Source of the DNA: Planobispora rosea
Lineage (GTDB): Bacteria > Actinomycetota > Actinomycetes > Streptosporangiales > Streptosporangiaceae
NCBI RefSeq assembly: GCF_014648175.1
Contig: NZ_BMQP01000045.1
Location: forward strand, 1-64,000
Length of the DNA stretch: 64,000 nt
Direction of reading: 5' to 3'
Within the stretch, counting starts at the first letter, position 1; every line of letters begins with the position of its first letter. This document shows, piece after piece, positions 52,330-60,036 of the stretch. A model generated the notes under the pieces. It saw only the letters and a program-made list of their open reading frames with translations. It was not told the origin of the DNA and did not search any database. Made by a program: the position numbers and the translations under genes.

Positions 52330-53034
52330 CTACCACGCCCCCAGCGGCAGCGCGGTGACCAGCATGGCCAGGGCAGCCAGCAGCAGGTGCACCGCGGCCT
52401 TCAGCCGCCGGTACTTGGTGCGGGTCAGCGCCGACAGGCCGAGAATCTCGGTGCCAAGCCGCTGCTCCGGATCGGCGGTGAGCGAGCCGATCAGAGCCTC
52501 GACATCGGCGGCGTCAGCGTGGGCGATGAACCCGGTCCCGGACCGCCCGCAGCGCGGCAGGGCGGGCCGGATGACGATGAGCAGGACGACGATCGCTGCG
52601 GCCAGCAGGGCGGCCCCGGCGATGACGGCGGCCAGGGCAGCCGCGGGCGGGGGGATAACAGTCAGTGCGGCGGCCAGGACGGCGAACATGGTGCCGGCCG
52701 TGCCGAGCAACGCGGTGGCCTTGACGTCGATGCGGCCCAGCTCCAGCCGTACGGCGTCGGCTTCGCACTGCAGGGCCTCAGCAGCGGCAGGGCCGGGGCG
52801 GTAGGCGCGTACCGCACGCAGCAGAAAGGCAGCGACCTCGGCAGGGCGTTCAGCGGAGATGTCGATCCACAGGTGTGGCGCATCTTCGGTGGTGAGGTCA
52901 TTGATGGTGATGGCCCACTGGCAGTTGGGGTGGAGGCGGGGATCGCGCAGTGGGATCGCCTGCCAGAAGGTGGTATCCGGGTTCGGGCTGTTCGGCTGGT
53001 CAGGGGTGGCCGACGGGCGGGTGGTTGGCATCAT
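52330..53034 (-). CDS. PycTM-like membrane protein (Pycsar effector family)
   Basis: A 234-aa protein with a cytoplasmic N terminus (1-95) and three membrane helices (about 107-127, 131-156, 210-231). RIDVKATALLGTAGTMFAVL before the first helix pair, and LSALTRTKYRRLKAAVHLLL before the last helix, are the hallmarks of the Pycsar effector (PycTM) family, which depolarises membranes in response to cyclic UMP or CMP. No nucleotide cyclase is encoded nearby, so a role in conjugation or element maintenance is equally possible. AGGAG lies 7 nt before the ATG at 53034. It is followed on the chromosome by an M48 protease gene on the same strand. Confidence 0.7.
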   Translation of the reverse strand: MMPTTRPSATPDQPNSPNPDTTFWQAIPLRDPRLHPNCQWAITINDLTTEDAPHLWIDISAERPAEVAAFLLRAVRAYRPGPAAAEALQCEADAVRLELGRIDVKATALLGTAGTMFAVLAAALTVIPPPAAALAAVIAGAALLAAAIVVLLIVIRPALPRCGRSGTGFIAHADAADVEALIGSLTADPEQRLGTEILGLSALTRTKYRRLKAAVHLLLAALAMLVTALPLGAW

Positions 53035-53136
53035 GGAGGTACTCCTGATCTCGGTTGAGTGAATGGGGTGAGCGGGCGCGCCCGGCGCGGGCTGGTCTTG
53101 GCGGATTGACCGTGCTGGTGCGCGCCCGTCCCGGGG

Positions 53137-53835
53137 TCAGCGGTGGTCGGTAGCGAGGTGGCGCAGACGCATGGCCGGGCTCGGGTGGCTGTCGAGCATC
53201 CAGCCGATCAGCCGGTGCCAGCGGCTCGCGGCCGGGAGCGTGGCCAGGCAGGCGGTGAGTGTTGCTCGGCCGTTGCGGCCGATGGCGTCCAGCAGCCGCA
53301 CCGCATGGGCGTCGGCGGCCAGTTCCTGGCGGCGCGAGGCTCGGGTTGCAGCCAGGCGCCCGATCAGGTGAACGGCCAGGGCGGCGTCGGTGGCGGCCAC
53401 AACTATCCAGCGCGGTGCCGCGAGGAACAGCGCGCCCAGAGATAGCAGGAACAGCGCGGAGGTGAGGGTGCTCCAGACTCTCGCGCCCGGTTCGGCGTCG
53501 TGGTCCAGTACGTGGTGGGCGATCTCGTGGGCCACCACCATCGTCAGCTGGTCCGGATTCTCCTGATGTAGTAGGTCGGTGCCCAGGATGATGCGCGGGG
53601 TGTGGGTGCAGGCATCGACTCCGGCCACCGCGTCGGCCTTCAGGGTGGGGTCGAGGGTGACCAGCACGCCGGGCGTGCCGGGCAGATGGGCGGCGCCGGC
53701 CAGGGCCCGGGTCAGGTGGGCCAGGCCGGGCAGAACCGGTGACGAGGTGTGCGGTAGGTCGGCGCCCTCATCACGTACCCGGATGGTGGCGGGGACGACG
53801 GGCGGGCGGGATTGTGAGCCGTTCGGTCCGGTCAT
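53137..53835 (-). CDS. M48-family membrane metalloprotease
   Basis: A 232-aa protease of the Ste24/HtpX clan. The zinc motif VAHEIAHHVLDHD places ligands H103 and H107 and catalytic E104; the third ligand is the Glu of RQELAADAHAV. Two hydrophobic segments (FLLSLGALFLA and AATDAALAVHLIGRL) lie between them and anchor it in the membrane. GGAG lies before the ATG at 53835. It is transcribed just before the PycTM gene, so the protease may control that membrane protein or remodel the envelope during transfer; both are inferences. Confidence 0.82.
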   Translation of the reverse strand: MTGPNGSQSRPPVVPATIRVRDEGADLPHTSSPVLPGLAHLTRALAGAAHLPGTPGVLVTLDPTLKADAVAGVDACTHTPRIILGTDLLHQENPDQLTMVVAHEIAHHVLDHDAEPGARVWSTLTSALFLLSLGALFLAAPRWIVVAATDAALAVHLIGRLAATRASRRQELAADAHAVRLLDAIGRNGRATLTACLATLPAASRWHRLIGWMLDSHPSPAMRLRHLATDHR

Positions 53836-53882
53836 TTGCGGAGGTCTCCTTGTCGGGTGATGGGGATGGCGGGAAGGTGAAG

Positions 53883-54413
53883 TCAGGTGCTGCCGGTGAT
53901 CCAGCGGCCGGCATAGGGCATCAGGCGGCCGCGGGCGATGAGGGCGTAGATGGCGGCGTAGGTCTCGCCCAGGGTGACGGGCACGGTGATCAGCCGGGCC
54001 AGGGCGTGCTGAAGCCGGTACGGCACAGGGGCCAGGACCTCCAGGGCGGCCTGGCAGTCGGCGATGGTCGCGTAGGCCCAGGCGACGACCTTTTCGTTCT
54101 CGTCATCCAGATGACATTCGGCGTCGCGGCAGGTGGCTTGGATGACGGCGATGGCGTCGATGATCTGCTGGTCACGCTGGCGCAAGGCGATTTCCAGCTC
54201 GACCAGGGCACAGATCAGCGCATGGTCGCTGGCCCAGCCGACGCACATGCGGTGCGGCTGTCGGCCCAGGGTGACGGCGGCGCCGATCAGCCCGGCGTAG
54301 GAGCGCACGTCCAGGCCGGCGCGGGTGCAGCGGCCGGCGTGCGCGGCGGCGACCACGGCTAGATCATCGGTGTCAGCCAGCACTTCCGCCTGGGTGAGAT
54401 AGCTCATGATCAT
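53883..54413 (-). CDS. Unknown AICE protein, 176 aa
   Basis: A helical soluble protein starting MIMSYLTQAEVLADTDDL. It is not recognised, but its C terminus (LIARGRLMPYAGRWITGS) matches that of the protein encoded at 56946-58169 (AVARGVVLPYQGRWFTGA), so the two are related at that end. DDENEKVVAWAYATIADCQA in the middle is acidic. The gene is between the M48 protease and the candidate clt repeats downstream of tra. No function can be assigned. Confidence 0.6.
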   Translation of the reverse strand: MIMSYLTQAEVLADTDDLAVVAAAHAGRCTRAGLDVRSYAGLIGAAVTLGRQPHRMCVGWASDHALICALVELEIALRQRDQQIIDAIAVIQATCRDAECHLDDENEKVVAWAYATIADCQAALEVLAPVPYRLQHALARLITVPVTLGETYAAIYALIARGRLMPYAGRWITGST

Positions 54414-54472
54414 CTATCCGGTTCGGTGACGGTACGTGGTCGATGACGACGCACGAGGGAAGGCGGCCGGAA

Positions 54473-54557
54473 AATGTCCCAATGTCCCAGCGAGCCTCCT
54501 AATACAGGCCCTCTGACGGGGGTCGGGACATTGGTATGGGACATTTCCTGGGACATT
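54473..54557. repeat. Candidate clt: cluster of GGGACATT octamers
   Basis: GGGACATT occurs three times (54525, 54538, 54550) and its complement AATGTCCC twice (54473, 54481) within 85 bp, immediately downstream of the tra stop. TraB-type translocases of Streptomyces plasmids bind clusters of 8-bp repeats (TRS) in the clt locus through a C-terminal winged helix. Position, repeat length and number fit that role, but the sequence differs from published TRS. Confidence 0.55.
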
Positions 54558-54575
54558 TCGCGGCCCCTTGATCGG

Positions 54576-56855
54576 CTACGCTGCGTCGCCGTCGGCGGTG
54601 CCTGAGGTGGTGTTCGGGTCGCGGTCCGGGTGGTAGCCGATCAGGTGCCAGCGGCTGCCGCGGCCGCGGCCGCGCAGCTCGGCGAAGCCGTCCAGGCGCA
54701 GCCGGTCCAGTGAGCGCCATGCGCCCATGCGTGACAGGCCCATGGCCTCCAGAGCGCGTTCCACCTCGCGTACGGTGGTGCCGCCGTCTCGGGCCAGCAG
54801 CTCGATCAGGCGGGCCAGCACGTTGGGGGCGATCTCGGTCTGTTCGGCGGCCTGGGTGCGGCGGGCCTCGGCGGCCTGGGCCAGCCGCTGCGCCATCTGC
54901 GCATCCACCACCGGTAGGTCGGGTAGAGCGGCCAGGTAGCGACGGGTCTGCTCGCGGCTGCTGGCGGCCTGGGCCAGCCGGGCGGCCTGGCCGTCTTCTT
55001 CTATGTCCATGTCCTGCCCCTCCGGGTTGTACGGCTGGTGCGGGGGTGCGGCGGGCTGGCCGGCCGACTCGGAGAGATCGCCGGGAACAGCGGACGCCGG
55101 CGCCTCGGAAGCCACTGCGGCGACCGCGGCGGCGGCAGCGGAGGCCTCGCGGCCGCCGATCGGGGCGTTGGCGGTGGCGGGGTCCTTCAGTCGGGCATAG
55201 GCCGGGCCGATGCGCTCCAGCAGTTCGGGCTCCAGGGCCGAGGAGCGGCGTTCGGCGGCCAGGGCGGTGATGTCGTCGAGCTCGTCCAGGCAGAAGGTGC
55301 GCCCGGCGGTGTGGGAGCCGTCCAGGTCGGCGACCAGGGTGACGCCCTTGTGGCCTTCGCCGTAGCGGGCCATGTCCGGCAGCTCCAGGCCGAGCTCACC
55401 GGCCACGTGGGCCATCTCGGTGCGGCGCGACAGACGCAGCATGACGATGTTCTCGATCTGGGTACGGATGTCGGTGGAGCCGATTTGGCCGATGGTGCCG
55501 CGCTGACCGACCAGGATGAGCTCGACGCCCTCGGAGCGGCCGGCGGTGGCGACGGCGGCGGCGGCCTCCTTGATGGCCTGGGCCATCGGGTCGTTGCCGG
55601 CGAACAGCGCCGACATCTCATCGATCACGATGGCGATCAGCGGGTGACCGGGTCCGGGCTGGAAGACCTTGTTGTCGTTGAGCGCGGCACGCTCGGCGAT
55701 GATTTTGACGGCCAGCTGCAGCATGCGCAGCGCCTTGCGGCGCTCGCCTGGTAGCGCCAGCAGGTCCAGAGCCGGAGCCCAACGCCTGAGGTCCTTGCCC
55801 TTGCGCAGGTCGATACCCCAGATGCAGGCGTCGTCGGCGGTGCTCAGCTCGGCCAAGATGTCGTTGAGCAGGACGGTCTTGCCGGACCCGAGCATTGCGA
55901 TGATCATCGTGTGGCGGGCGCCGTCGGAGGTCCAGACCGGCAGGATCAGCGGGCGGCCGGTTTCGGGATCCATGCCGATGACCAGCGGCTCGCGTACGGT
56001 GCCGGTCTCCGGCAGGGTGATTTCGGCCTCCGGATCCAGCCGCGGATGGCGGATCTTGTTGGCCCACGGATCAATCAGCCGGATGGTGATGCGGATCCGT
56101 CCGGCGATCTTGTCTGGGGCCACCTTCACGCGGGTGAGAGGCAGCTTGTAGTACTCGGCGACGCGTTCGGCCAGATCGGAATGGGTGATGGTCGAGGCGC
56201 GCCGGCCGGTGCCCTGCACATCGATGAGCAGCTGCTCACCGAGACGAGTGGGCTCGACGCGCAGCAGGTGCGAGCCGCCGATGCCGAAGTGTGCGGCCAG
56301 GCGGTGCCATTCGGCGCGGCGGCGTCGCTCGGCGATCGCGGCTCGGGTCGCCGCGTCCATGCGATACAGGCCGTAGGCGGCGGTGGCGAAGGTCCAGTAG
56401 GCCCAGGTGAGCATGCCGCCGGGGCCGGCGGCCGGGCCGAGCTCGGCCGCCAGTGCCAGCCACAGCCCGGAGGCGGTGACCAGGGCACCGGTCTTACCGG
56501 CATGCTCAGGATGGCTGCGGGCCACGGTGGCGTAGGCGGCCAGTGCGCCGCCCGCGGTCACCGGCACGATCCCGGCGGCGGGCAGGTCCATCAGGTCGGC
56601 CAGGCCGCCGGCGCCGTACAGCGCGGTCGCCAGTGGCAGCGGGGCCCGCTGCAAGGGCTTGGCCCGCACCCAGCGCACCGCAGCGGCCAGCCCGCGGCCG
56701 CCGGCGCGCAGCAGACCCGCCCCGGTCCCGGCCGCCGACGGGCCGCGCCGCATCGAGGCATGGCCGAAGTGCGGAGGGATCGGGCAGCGCTCAGCGGCGC
56801 TGCGAGTGCGGGCTTCACGCAGGCTGGGCTTGGGTGGGCGCGCGCGACGGGCCAA
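54576..56855 (-). CDS. tra: FtsK/SpoIIIE-type DNA translocase for conjugation (TraB-like)
   Basis: A 759-aa transfer protein that pumps double-stranded DNA between mycelial compartments. Membrane helices occupy about residues 70-165 (LAAYATVARS, MLTWAYWTFATAAYGLY). The motor has Walker A LGSGKT (322-327) and Walker B IVIDEMSALF (D412, E413), with a GQRG sensor loop. An alanine/glutamine-rich linker leads to a C-terminal winged helix (VLARLIELLARDGGTTVREVE and following), equivalent to the gamma domain that reads TRS repeats. It is the only transfer ATPase of element 2; octamer repeats directly downstream are the likely target. Confidence 0.9.
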   Translation of the reverse strand: MARRARPPKPSLREARTRSAAERCPIPPHFGHASMRRGPSAAGTGAGLLRAGGRGLAAAVRWVRAKPLQRAPLPLATALYGAGGLADLMDLPAAGIVPVTAGGALAAYATVARSHPEHAGKTGALVTASGLWLALAAELGPAAGPGGMLTWAYWTFATAAYGLYRMDAATRAAIAERRRRAEWHRLAAHFGIGGSHLLRVEPTRLGEQLLIDVQGTGRRASTITHSDLAERVAEYYKLPLTRVKVAPDKIAGRIRITIRLIDPWANKIRHPRLDPEAEITLPETGTVREPLVIGMDPETGRPLILPVWTSDGARHTMIIAMLGSGKTVLLNDILAELSTADDACIWGIDLRKGKDLRRWAPALDLLALPGERRKALRMLQLAVKIIAERAALNDNKVFQPGPGHPLIAIVIDEMSALFAGNDPMAQAIKEAAAAVATAGRSEGVELILVGQRGTIGQIGSTDIRTQIENIVMLRLSRRTEMAHVAGELGLELPDMARYGEGHKGVTLVADLDGSHTAGRTFCLDELDDITALAAERRSSALEPELLERIGPAYARLKDPATANAPIGGREASAAAAAVAAVASEAPASAVPGDLSESAGQPAAPPHQPYNPEGQDMDIEEDGQAARLAQAASSREQTRRYLAALPDLPVVDAQMAQRLAQAAEARRTQAAEQTEIAPNVLARLIELLARDGGTTVREVERALEAMGLSRMGAWRSLDRLRLDGFAELRGRGRGSRWHLIGYHPDRDPNTTSGTADGDAA

Positions 56856-56945
56856 GACGAGTCTCCTTGCAGCAGGTGGATCACGACGGTCGCGGCGTGG
56901 GATTCCCGGTCCCGGGAGAAGGCGGGCCGGGAGCCCCGGCCGGGA

Positions 56946-58169
56946 TCAGGCTGCGCCGGTGAACCAGCGACCCTGATAGGGCAGGACCACCCCGCGGGCC
57001 ACGGCCTCCATGACCTCGGCGTAGACGGTCAGGAACTGCTTGTGCGCCTCGACCATGCGCGCGGCCAGCTCGGTGGCCGAGGCGGAGTACTCGGCCAGGC
57101 CCTGCACCGAGGACGGGTCCAGCCCGACGGTGTTGACGCAGGTCTCGTGCAGCGCGCCCAGGGCGTCGGCATAGCCGCACACCCCGGCGACCTCGCCGGC
57201 CATCAGCTGCAGCAGCTCGGTGTCGTCGGCCGGGGCGTGCTCGGTGATCCGGGCGATGATCTGGATCCAGTCGGCCGGGGGAGCGACGCTGGTGACGGTG
57301 CCGGCGGTCTGGGTCATGGTGGGTCCTTTCGCGAAGGCGCCAGGGGCGCCGGGAACGGGATCGGTGCTGGTCGAAGTGGTGTCGGAAGTGGACCGCCCGG
57401 TGGGGCGCGGCAGGGGATGGGGGACAGCGCGTAACACGTCTTGCGCGTTGGGCTGGGAGGCGGGGCGTCCGTTCGGCGGCGCGGACGAGGACGGGGCACC
57501 GGTCGGTTCTGCGCCGGGCAACGGCTCCAAGGCGCGCAGGCACCCATGGCACAGCCACCGGCCGCGCCGCTGACTGAAGCGGGTCAGTTCGGTGGTCGAG
57601 TGGCAGCGGGTGCACGGATGCCGCTCGGGCGCAGCTGACTCGGGCGTCTGCGGAGTCGGCTCGTCAGTGTCTTGGCGTCGGCGGTCGAAACGCAGAACAC
57701 GCCAGCGGCGGCCAGGCTGCACCTCTGTTTCTGCGGATGTCTGGTTTTGGCTTTGGTCGTGCGGGGCGTCCTGTGACTCGGGGGCGGGCTGGAGGCGCCA
57801 CCACATCCCGCCCGGGGCGTCCTCGCCGTCCATGCGGACTTGCCAGCGGAGCTGGGCACGCTGGGAAGCGGCCTGACCGACACGGCGCACATGGCGGGCG
57901 GTGGCCCGGCTCGCCCGGCCGGTCAGCCAGGCGCCGCCGCGGGCGGTGGCGCCCACGGCCTTGCCGGTCAGCTCGGCCGAGGCGTCGCCCAGCGTGCTGC
58001 CGTTGATGCGCGGGGCTCCGGAGGCGTTCCATGCCTTGACCAGCCAGGACGAGCGGCGGCGAGGCGGAGGAGGAACACGGCGCAGCCGCTCGGGCCGGTT
58101 GGCGTTCCTGGCCAGGCGGGTGATGCCCGCGATGACGGCGATGGCGAAGGCGATCTCAAACAGCAGCAT
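56946..58169 (-). CDS. AICE membrane protein with zinc ribbon, 407 aa
   Basis: Starts MLLFEIAFAIAVIAGITRLA, a membrane anchor, after GGAGG at 58178-58174. A basic region follows, then a two-CxxC zinc ribbon (HPCTRCHS ... WLCHGCLRAL), a low-complexity Pro/Ser/Thr linker, and a helical C terminus ending VVLPYQGRWFTGA, which is shared with the 176-aa protein at 53883. An internal ATG at 57317 (MTQTAGTVTS), preceded by GAAAGGA, could produce the C-terminal 123 aa separately. It lies upstream of tra on the same strand and is presumably part of the transfer or spread apparatus. Confidence 0.65.
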   Translation of the reverse strand: MLLFEIAFAIAVIAGITRLARNANRPERLRRVPPPPRRRSSWLVKAWNASGAPRINGSTLGDASAELTGKAVGATARGGAWLTGRASRATARHVRRVGQAASQRAQLRWQVRMDGEDAPGGMWWRLQPAPESQDAPHDQSQNQTSAETEVQPGRRWRVLRFDRRRQDTDEPTPQTPESAAPERHPCTRCHSTTELTRFSQRRGRWLCHGCLRALEPLPGAEPTGAPSSSAPPNGRPASQPNAQDVLRAVPHPLPRPTGRSTSDTTSTSTDPVPGAPGAFAKGPTMTQTAGTVTSVAPPADWIQIIARITEHAPADDTELLQLMAGEVAGVCGYADALGALHETCVNTVGLDPSSVQGLAEYSASATELAARMVEAHKQFLTVYAEVMEAVARGVVLPYQGRWFTGAA

Positions 58170-58428
58170 CGTCGCCTCCATGCATCTCGGGCGGCTCGGC
58201 CGGGCGAGACGCCTGCGTGGCTTCCTCGCGCAGTTCCGAGACGGCGACCGCGATCGCGATGACGACGATGACCACCGCTGTGATCAGCGCGCCGGGCAGC
58301 AGCGGCCAGCCCAGCCAGCCGTGAACAGCGGCCAGCACGGTGGTGATAGCCAGCAGCTCGGCCGGGCTGGGGCGGATCTGCCAGGCGCGGCGCGCGACTT
58401 GGCCGGCGGTGGGAGTGGAGGCGGTCAT
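58156..58428 (-). CDS. Small membrane protein, 90 aa
   Basis: Starts MTASTPTAGQVARRAW at 58428. It has two hydrophobic helices (LLAITTVLAAVHGWLGWPLL and LITAVVIVVIAIAVAV) and an acidic C-terminal tail. It overlaps the next gene's start by 14 bp and the preceding stop by 4 bp. Small membrane proteins in this position correspond to the Spd (spread) proteins that help plasmid DNA move along the mycelium; the assignment is from context only. Confidence 0.65.
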   Translation of the reverse strand: MTASTPTAGQVARRAWQIRPSPAELLAITTVLAAVHGWLGWPLLPGALITAVVIVVIAIAVAVSELREEATQASRPAEPPEMHGGDDAAV

Positions 58429-58607
58429 GAGAACCAGCCCCCGATCATGGTGCTGAGGGCGGCCAGCCAGCCGGCGGGAATCTGGCCCAGCGGGGTGGTG
58501 GCGGCCAGCAGGCCCCATCCGCCCAGCAGGAGCAGCTCATACCAGCGGGTCTGCCGGGCCCACATCAGCGCGATGATCGCGCCGGTGAGGATGGCCAGCA
58601 GGATCAT
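58425..58607 (-). CDS. Small membrane protein, 60 aa
   Basis: Starts MILLAILTGAIIALMW with GGAGGA before the ATG at 58607. It consists of two hydrophobic helices around a WYELLLLGGWGLL segment and little else. Its stop overlaps the start of the 90-aa membrane protein (ATGA), so they are made together. A probable Spd-type protein by position; no family is recognisable at this length. Confidence 0.6.
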   Translation of the reverse strand: MILLAILTGAIIALMWARQTRWYELLLLGGWGLLAATTPLGQIPAGWLAALSTMIGGWFS

Positions 58608-58630
58608 GGGAGATGTCCTCCGATCGTGGG

Positions 58631-58858
58631 TCAGGACGCATCGATGGCGCGATGGCCGTCGGAAACAGGTGCGGGCAGCTGGGGGCGGGGGCGGCGCAGG
58701 CCCCGGAAGGGCCGCACCACCAGCTCGCCGGACTCCCAGCGCAGGATCAGCACGTTGCGCGGGCCGCGCCCGGCCCAGCCCAGCAGGGCCAAGACCGGGC
58801 GGCCGCGCTCGATATAGATGCGGCCGGTCACGCCTCGGCGGCGAGGCCGGACATTCAT
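58631..58858 (-). CDS. Small basic protein, 75 aa
   Basis: Starts MNVRPRRRGVTGRIYI at 58858, overlapping the stop of the ATPase-like gene by 4 bp (ATGA). A short beta-rich core (RPVLALLGWAGRG, NVLILRWESGELVVRPF) with strongly basic ends suggests nucleic-acid or membrane-surface binding. No membrane helix. It is part of the same coupled gene chain; function unknown. Confidence 0.55.
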   Translation of the reverse strand: MNVRPRRRGVTGRIYIERGRPVLALLGWAGRGPRNVLILRWESGELVVRPFRGLRRPRPQLPAPVSDGHRAIDAS

Positions 58859-59265
58859 GGGGCCGGCGACCATTCCAGAAGACACCAGACGGTGCGGCCT
58901 GCGGAGTCGTCGATGACCTCGTAGCCGTCGGCCAGGTCGCCGACGATGCACGCCAATCCCCAGCCGGACTCATCCGGCTCCCGCGGGACCGGCACCAAGG
59001 CCGGGCCCTGGTCGATGACGGCCAAGGTGACCGCGCCCGGAGTGACCTCGACCTGAACGCGGAAGCTCCCGCCGGGCGCCCCGGAGGCCGAGTGGATCAC
59101 AGCGTTGGTGACCAGTTCGGTCAGCACCAGGGCGACATCGGCGGCGCGGGGACAACCTGAGGGCAGGCACGCCAGCACCCAGGCGCGGGCGGCGGGCACC
59201 TGCTCGGCCAGGCCGGGAAACTCCCGCTGCATGGGAGCCGTCGGGGCTTCGGTGAGGGCGACCAT
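58855..59265 (-). CDS. Anti-sigma-factor-like HATPase protein
   Basis: A 136-aa single-domain ATP-binding protein of the HATPase_c_2 (SpoIIAB/RsbW-like) family. The N box is LTELVTNAVIHS, the G1 box VIDQGPALVPV and the G2 region DESGWGLACIVGDLAD. Such proteins bind and inhibit sigma factors or phosphorylate anti-sigma antagonists; many actinomycete copies act in development. It is translationally coupled to the 84-aa protein before it (1-bp overlap at 59265). Presence on a conjugative element suggests that it adjusts host differentiation or sigma-factor use during transfer; this is inferred. Confidence 0.8.
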   Translation of the reverse strand: MVALTEAPTAPMQREFPGLAEQVPAARAWVLACLPSGCPRAADVALVLTELVTNAVIHSASGAPGGSFRVQVEVTPGAVTLAVIDQGPALVPVPREPDESGWGLACIVGDLADGYEVIDDSAGRTVWCLLEWSPAP

Positions 59266-59519
59266 CAGGCCACCCCCGTACGGCGCGACGGCAGCGGGAC
59301 GGCGCTCTGGGCCAGCAGCACCACCGGCCGGGCTCCGTCCGGCGGCAGCTGACCGTGCGCGGCCAGGGCGTGGCGCAGGTGAATCAGCGGGTCGGCCTCG
59401 CCCAGGGCGGCGGCCGCGAAGGTCGCGCGGGCGGCGGCCAGCAGCTCGCCGTAGGCGGCGACGATGAGCGCTACCTCCTCGCCGGTCTTCGCGTGCTGCC
59501 GGGTCAGGGTGGCGGTCAT
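59265..59519 (-). CDS. Unknown small protein, 84 aa
   Basis: Starts MTATLTRQHAKTGEEVALIV. Mostly helical and alanine-rich, ending with a basic stretch (SAVPLPSRRTGVA). It overlaps the SsgA-like stop (ATGA) and the ATPase start, so it sits in the middle of a tightly coupled three-gene chain. It may be a partner of the HATPase protein, but there is no family evidence. Confidence 0.6.
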   Translation of the reverse strand: MTATLTRQHAKTGEEVALIVAAYGELLAAARATFAAAALGEADPLIHLRHALAAHGQLPPDGARPVVLLAQSAVPLPSRRTGVA

Positions 59520-59935
59520 GAGGCCACCTCCCGGAAGAATGCGCTGATCTCGTCGTCCAGGTCGCCCAGGTGCTCGTGCTCGCGCCCCCAGGGCACCAGC
59601 CCGAAGGACTCATCCAGGAAGTCCTGGAGATGCTCGCGCTGGGCGTAGACGGCGAAGGGATAGCCGTGCTCCGGGCGCACGGTCAGCACCAGGTAGTCAT
59701 CGACCTCCTCGTGCGGGGCCACCAGCACGTCGCACTCACCGGCCGGGTCGTTCATCCCGACGGCCAACAGCGCGCGGGCGAAGCCGTACACCACGGTCTC
59801 GGTGCGGCCGCGCACGAAGGCCAGGCGCACCGCGTACGGGTCGTCGAGGCGGTAGGAGATGACCGCGGCCAGTGGGAAGTTGGGCTCATCGGTCGGCCAC
59901 AGCGTGATGCCCCGGGTGATCTCACGGGTCCTCAT
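59516..59935 (-). CDS. SsgA-like sporulation/cell-division regulator
   Basis: A 139-aa SsgA-like protein (SALP), a family confined to sporulating actinomycetes, where members direct septum placement and cell-wall remodelling. The core pattern is present: LDDPYAVRLAFV, then ETVVYGFARALLAVGM, PAGECDVLVAP, and near the C terminus EHLQDFLDESFGLVPWG plus HLGDLDDEISAFF. Length is typical. The gene heads a coupled chain with the 84-aa protein and the anti-sigma-like ATPase. A SALP on a mobile element is uncommon and suggests coupling of transfer to septation. Confidence 0.85.
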   Translation of the reverse strand: MRTREITRGITLWPTDEPNFPLAAVISYRLDDPYAVRLAFVRGRTETVVYGFARALLAVGMNDPAGECDVLVAPHEEVDDYLVLTVRPEHGYPFAVYAQREHLQDFLDESFGLVPWGREHEHLGDLDDEISAFFREVAS

Positions 59936-59966
59936 GCCGCCACCTCCGCCAGTTCCTGCTCGCCAT

Positions 59967-60019
59967 CCGTGCGGTCGGCCGTGCGGGCGGGCGACCGCAC
60001 GACCGTGCGGTCCGTGCGG
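59967..60019. repeat. CCGTGCGG repeat cluster
   Basis: CCGTGCGG occurs at 59967, 59979, 60003 and 60012, with an inverted near-copy (CCGCACGA) at 59995, in the gap between the membrane-protein gene and the SsgA-like gene. Further GTGCGG copies are scattered in the adjacent coding region. It could be an operator or a second transfer-protein binding cluster. Confidence 0.4.
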
Positions 60020-60036
60020 TCCGGCTCGGCCGACGT

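Noticed and set aside
52330..53034. Complete Pycsar defence system
   Set aside because: Only the effector-type protein is present; no uridylate or cytidylate cyclase is encoded nearby.
56946..57317. Separate 123-aa gene starting at the internal ATG 57317
   Set aside because: Not excluded, since a ribosome binding site is present, but the frame is open without interruption from 58169, so it is listed as a possible internal start.
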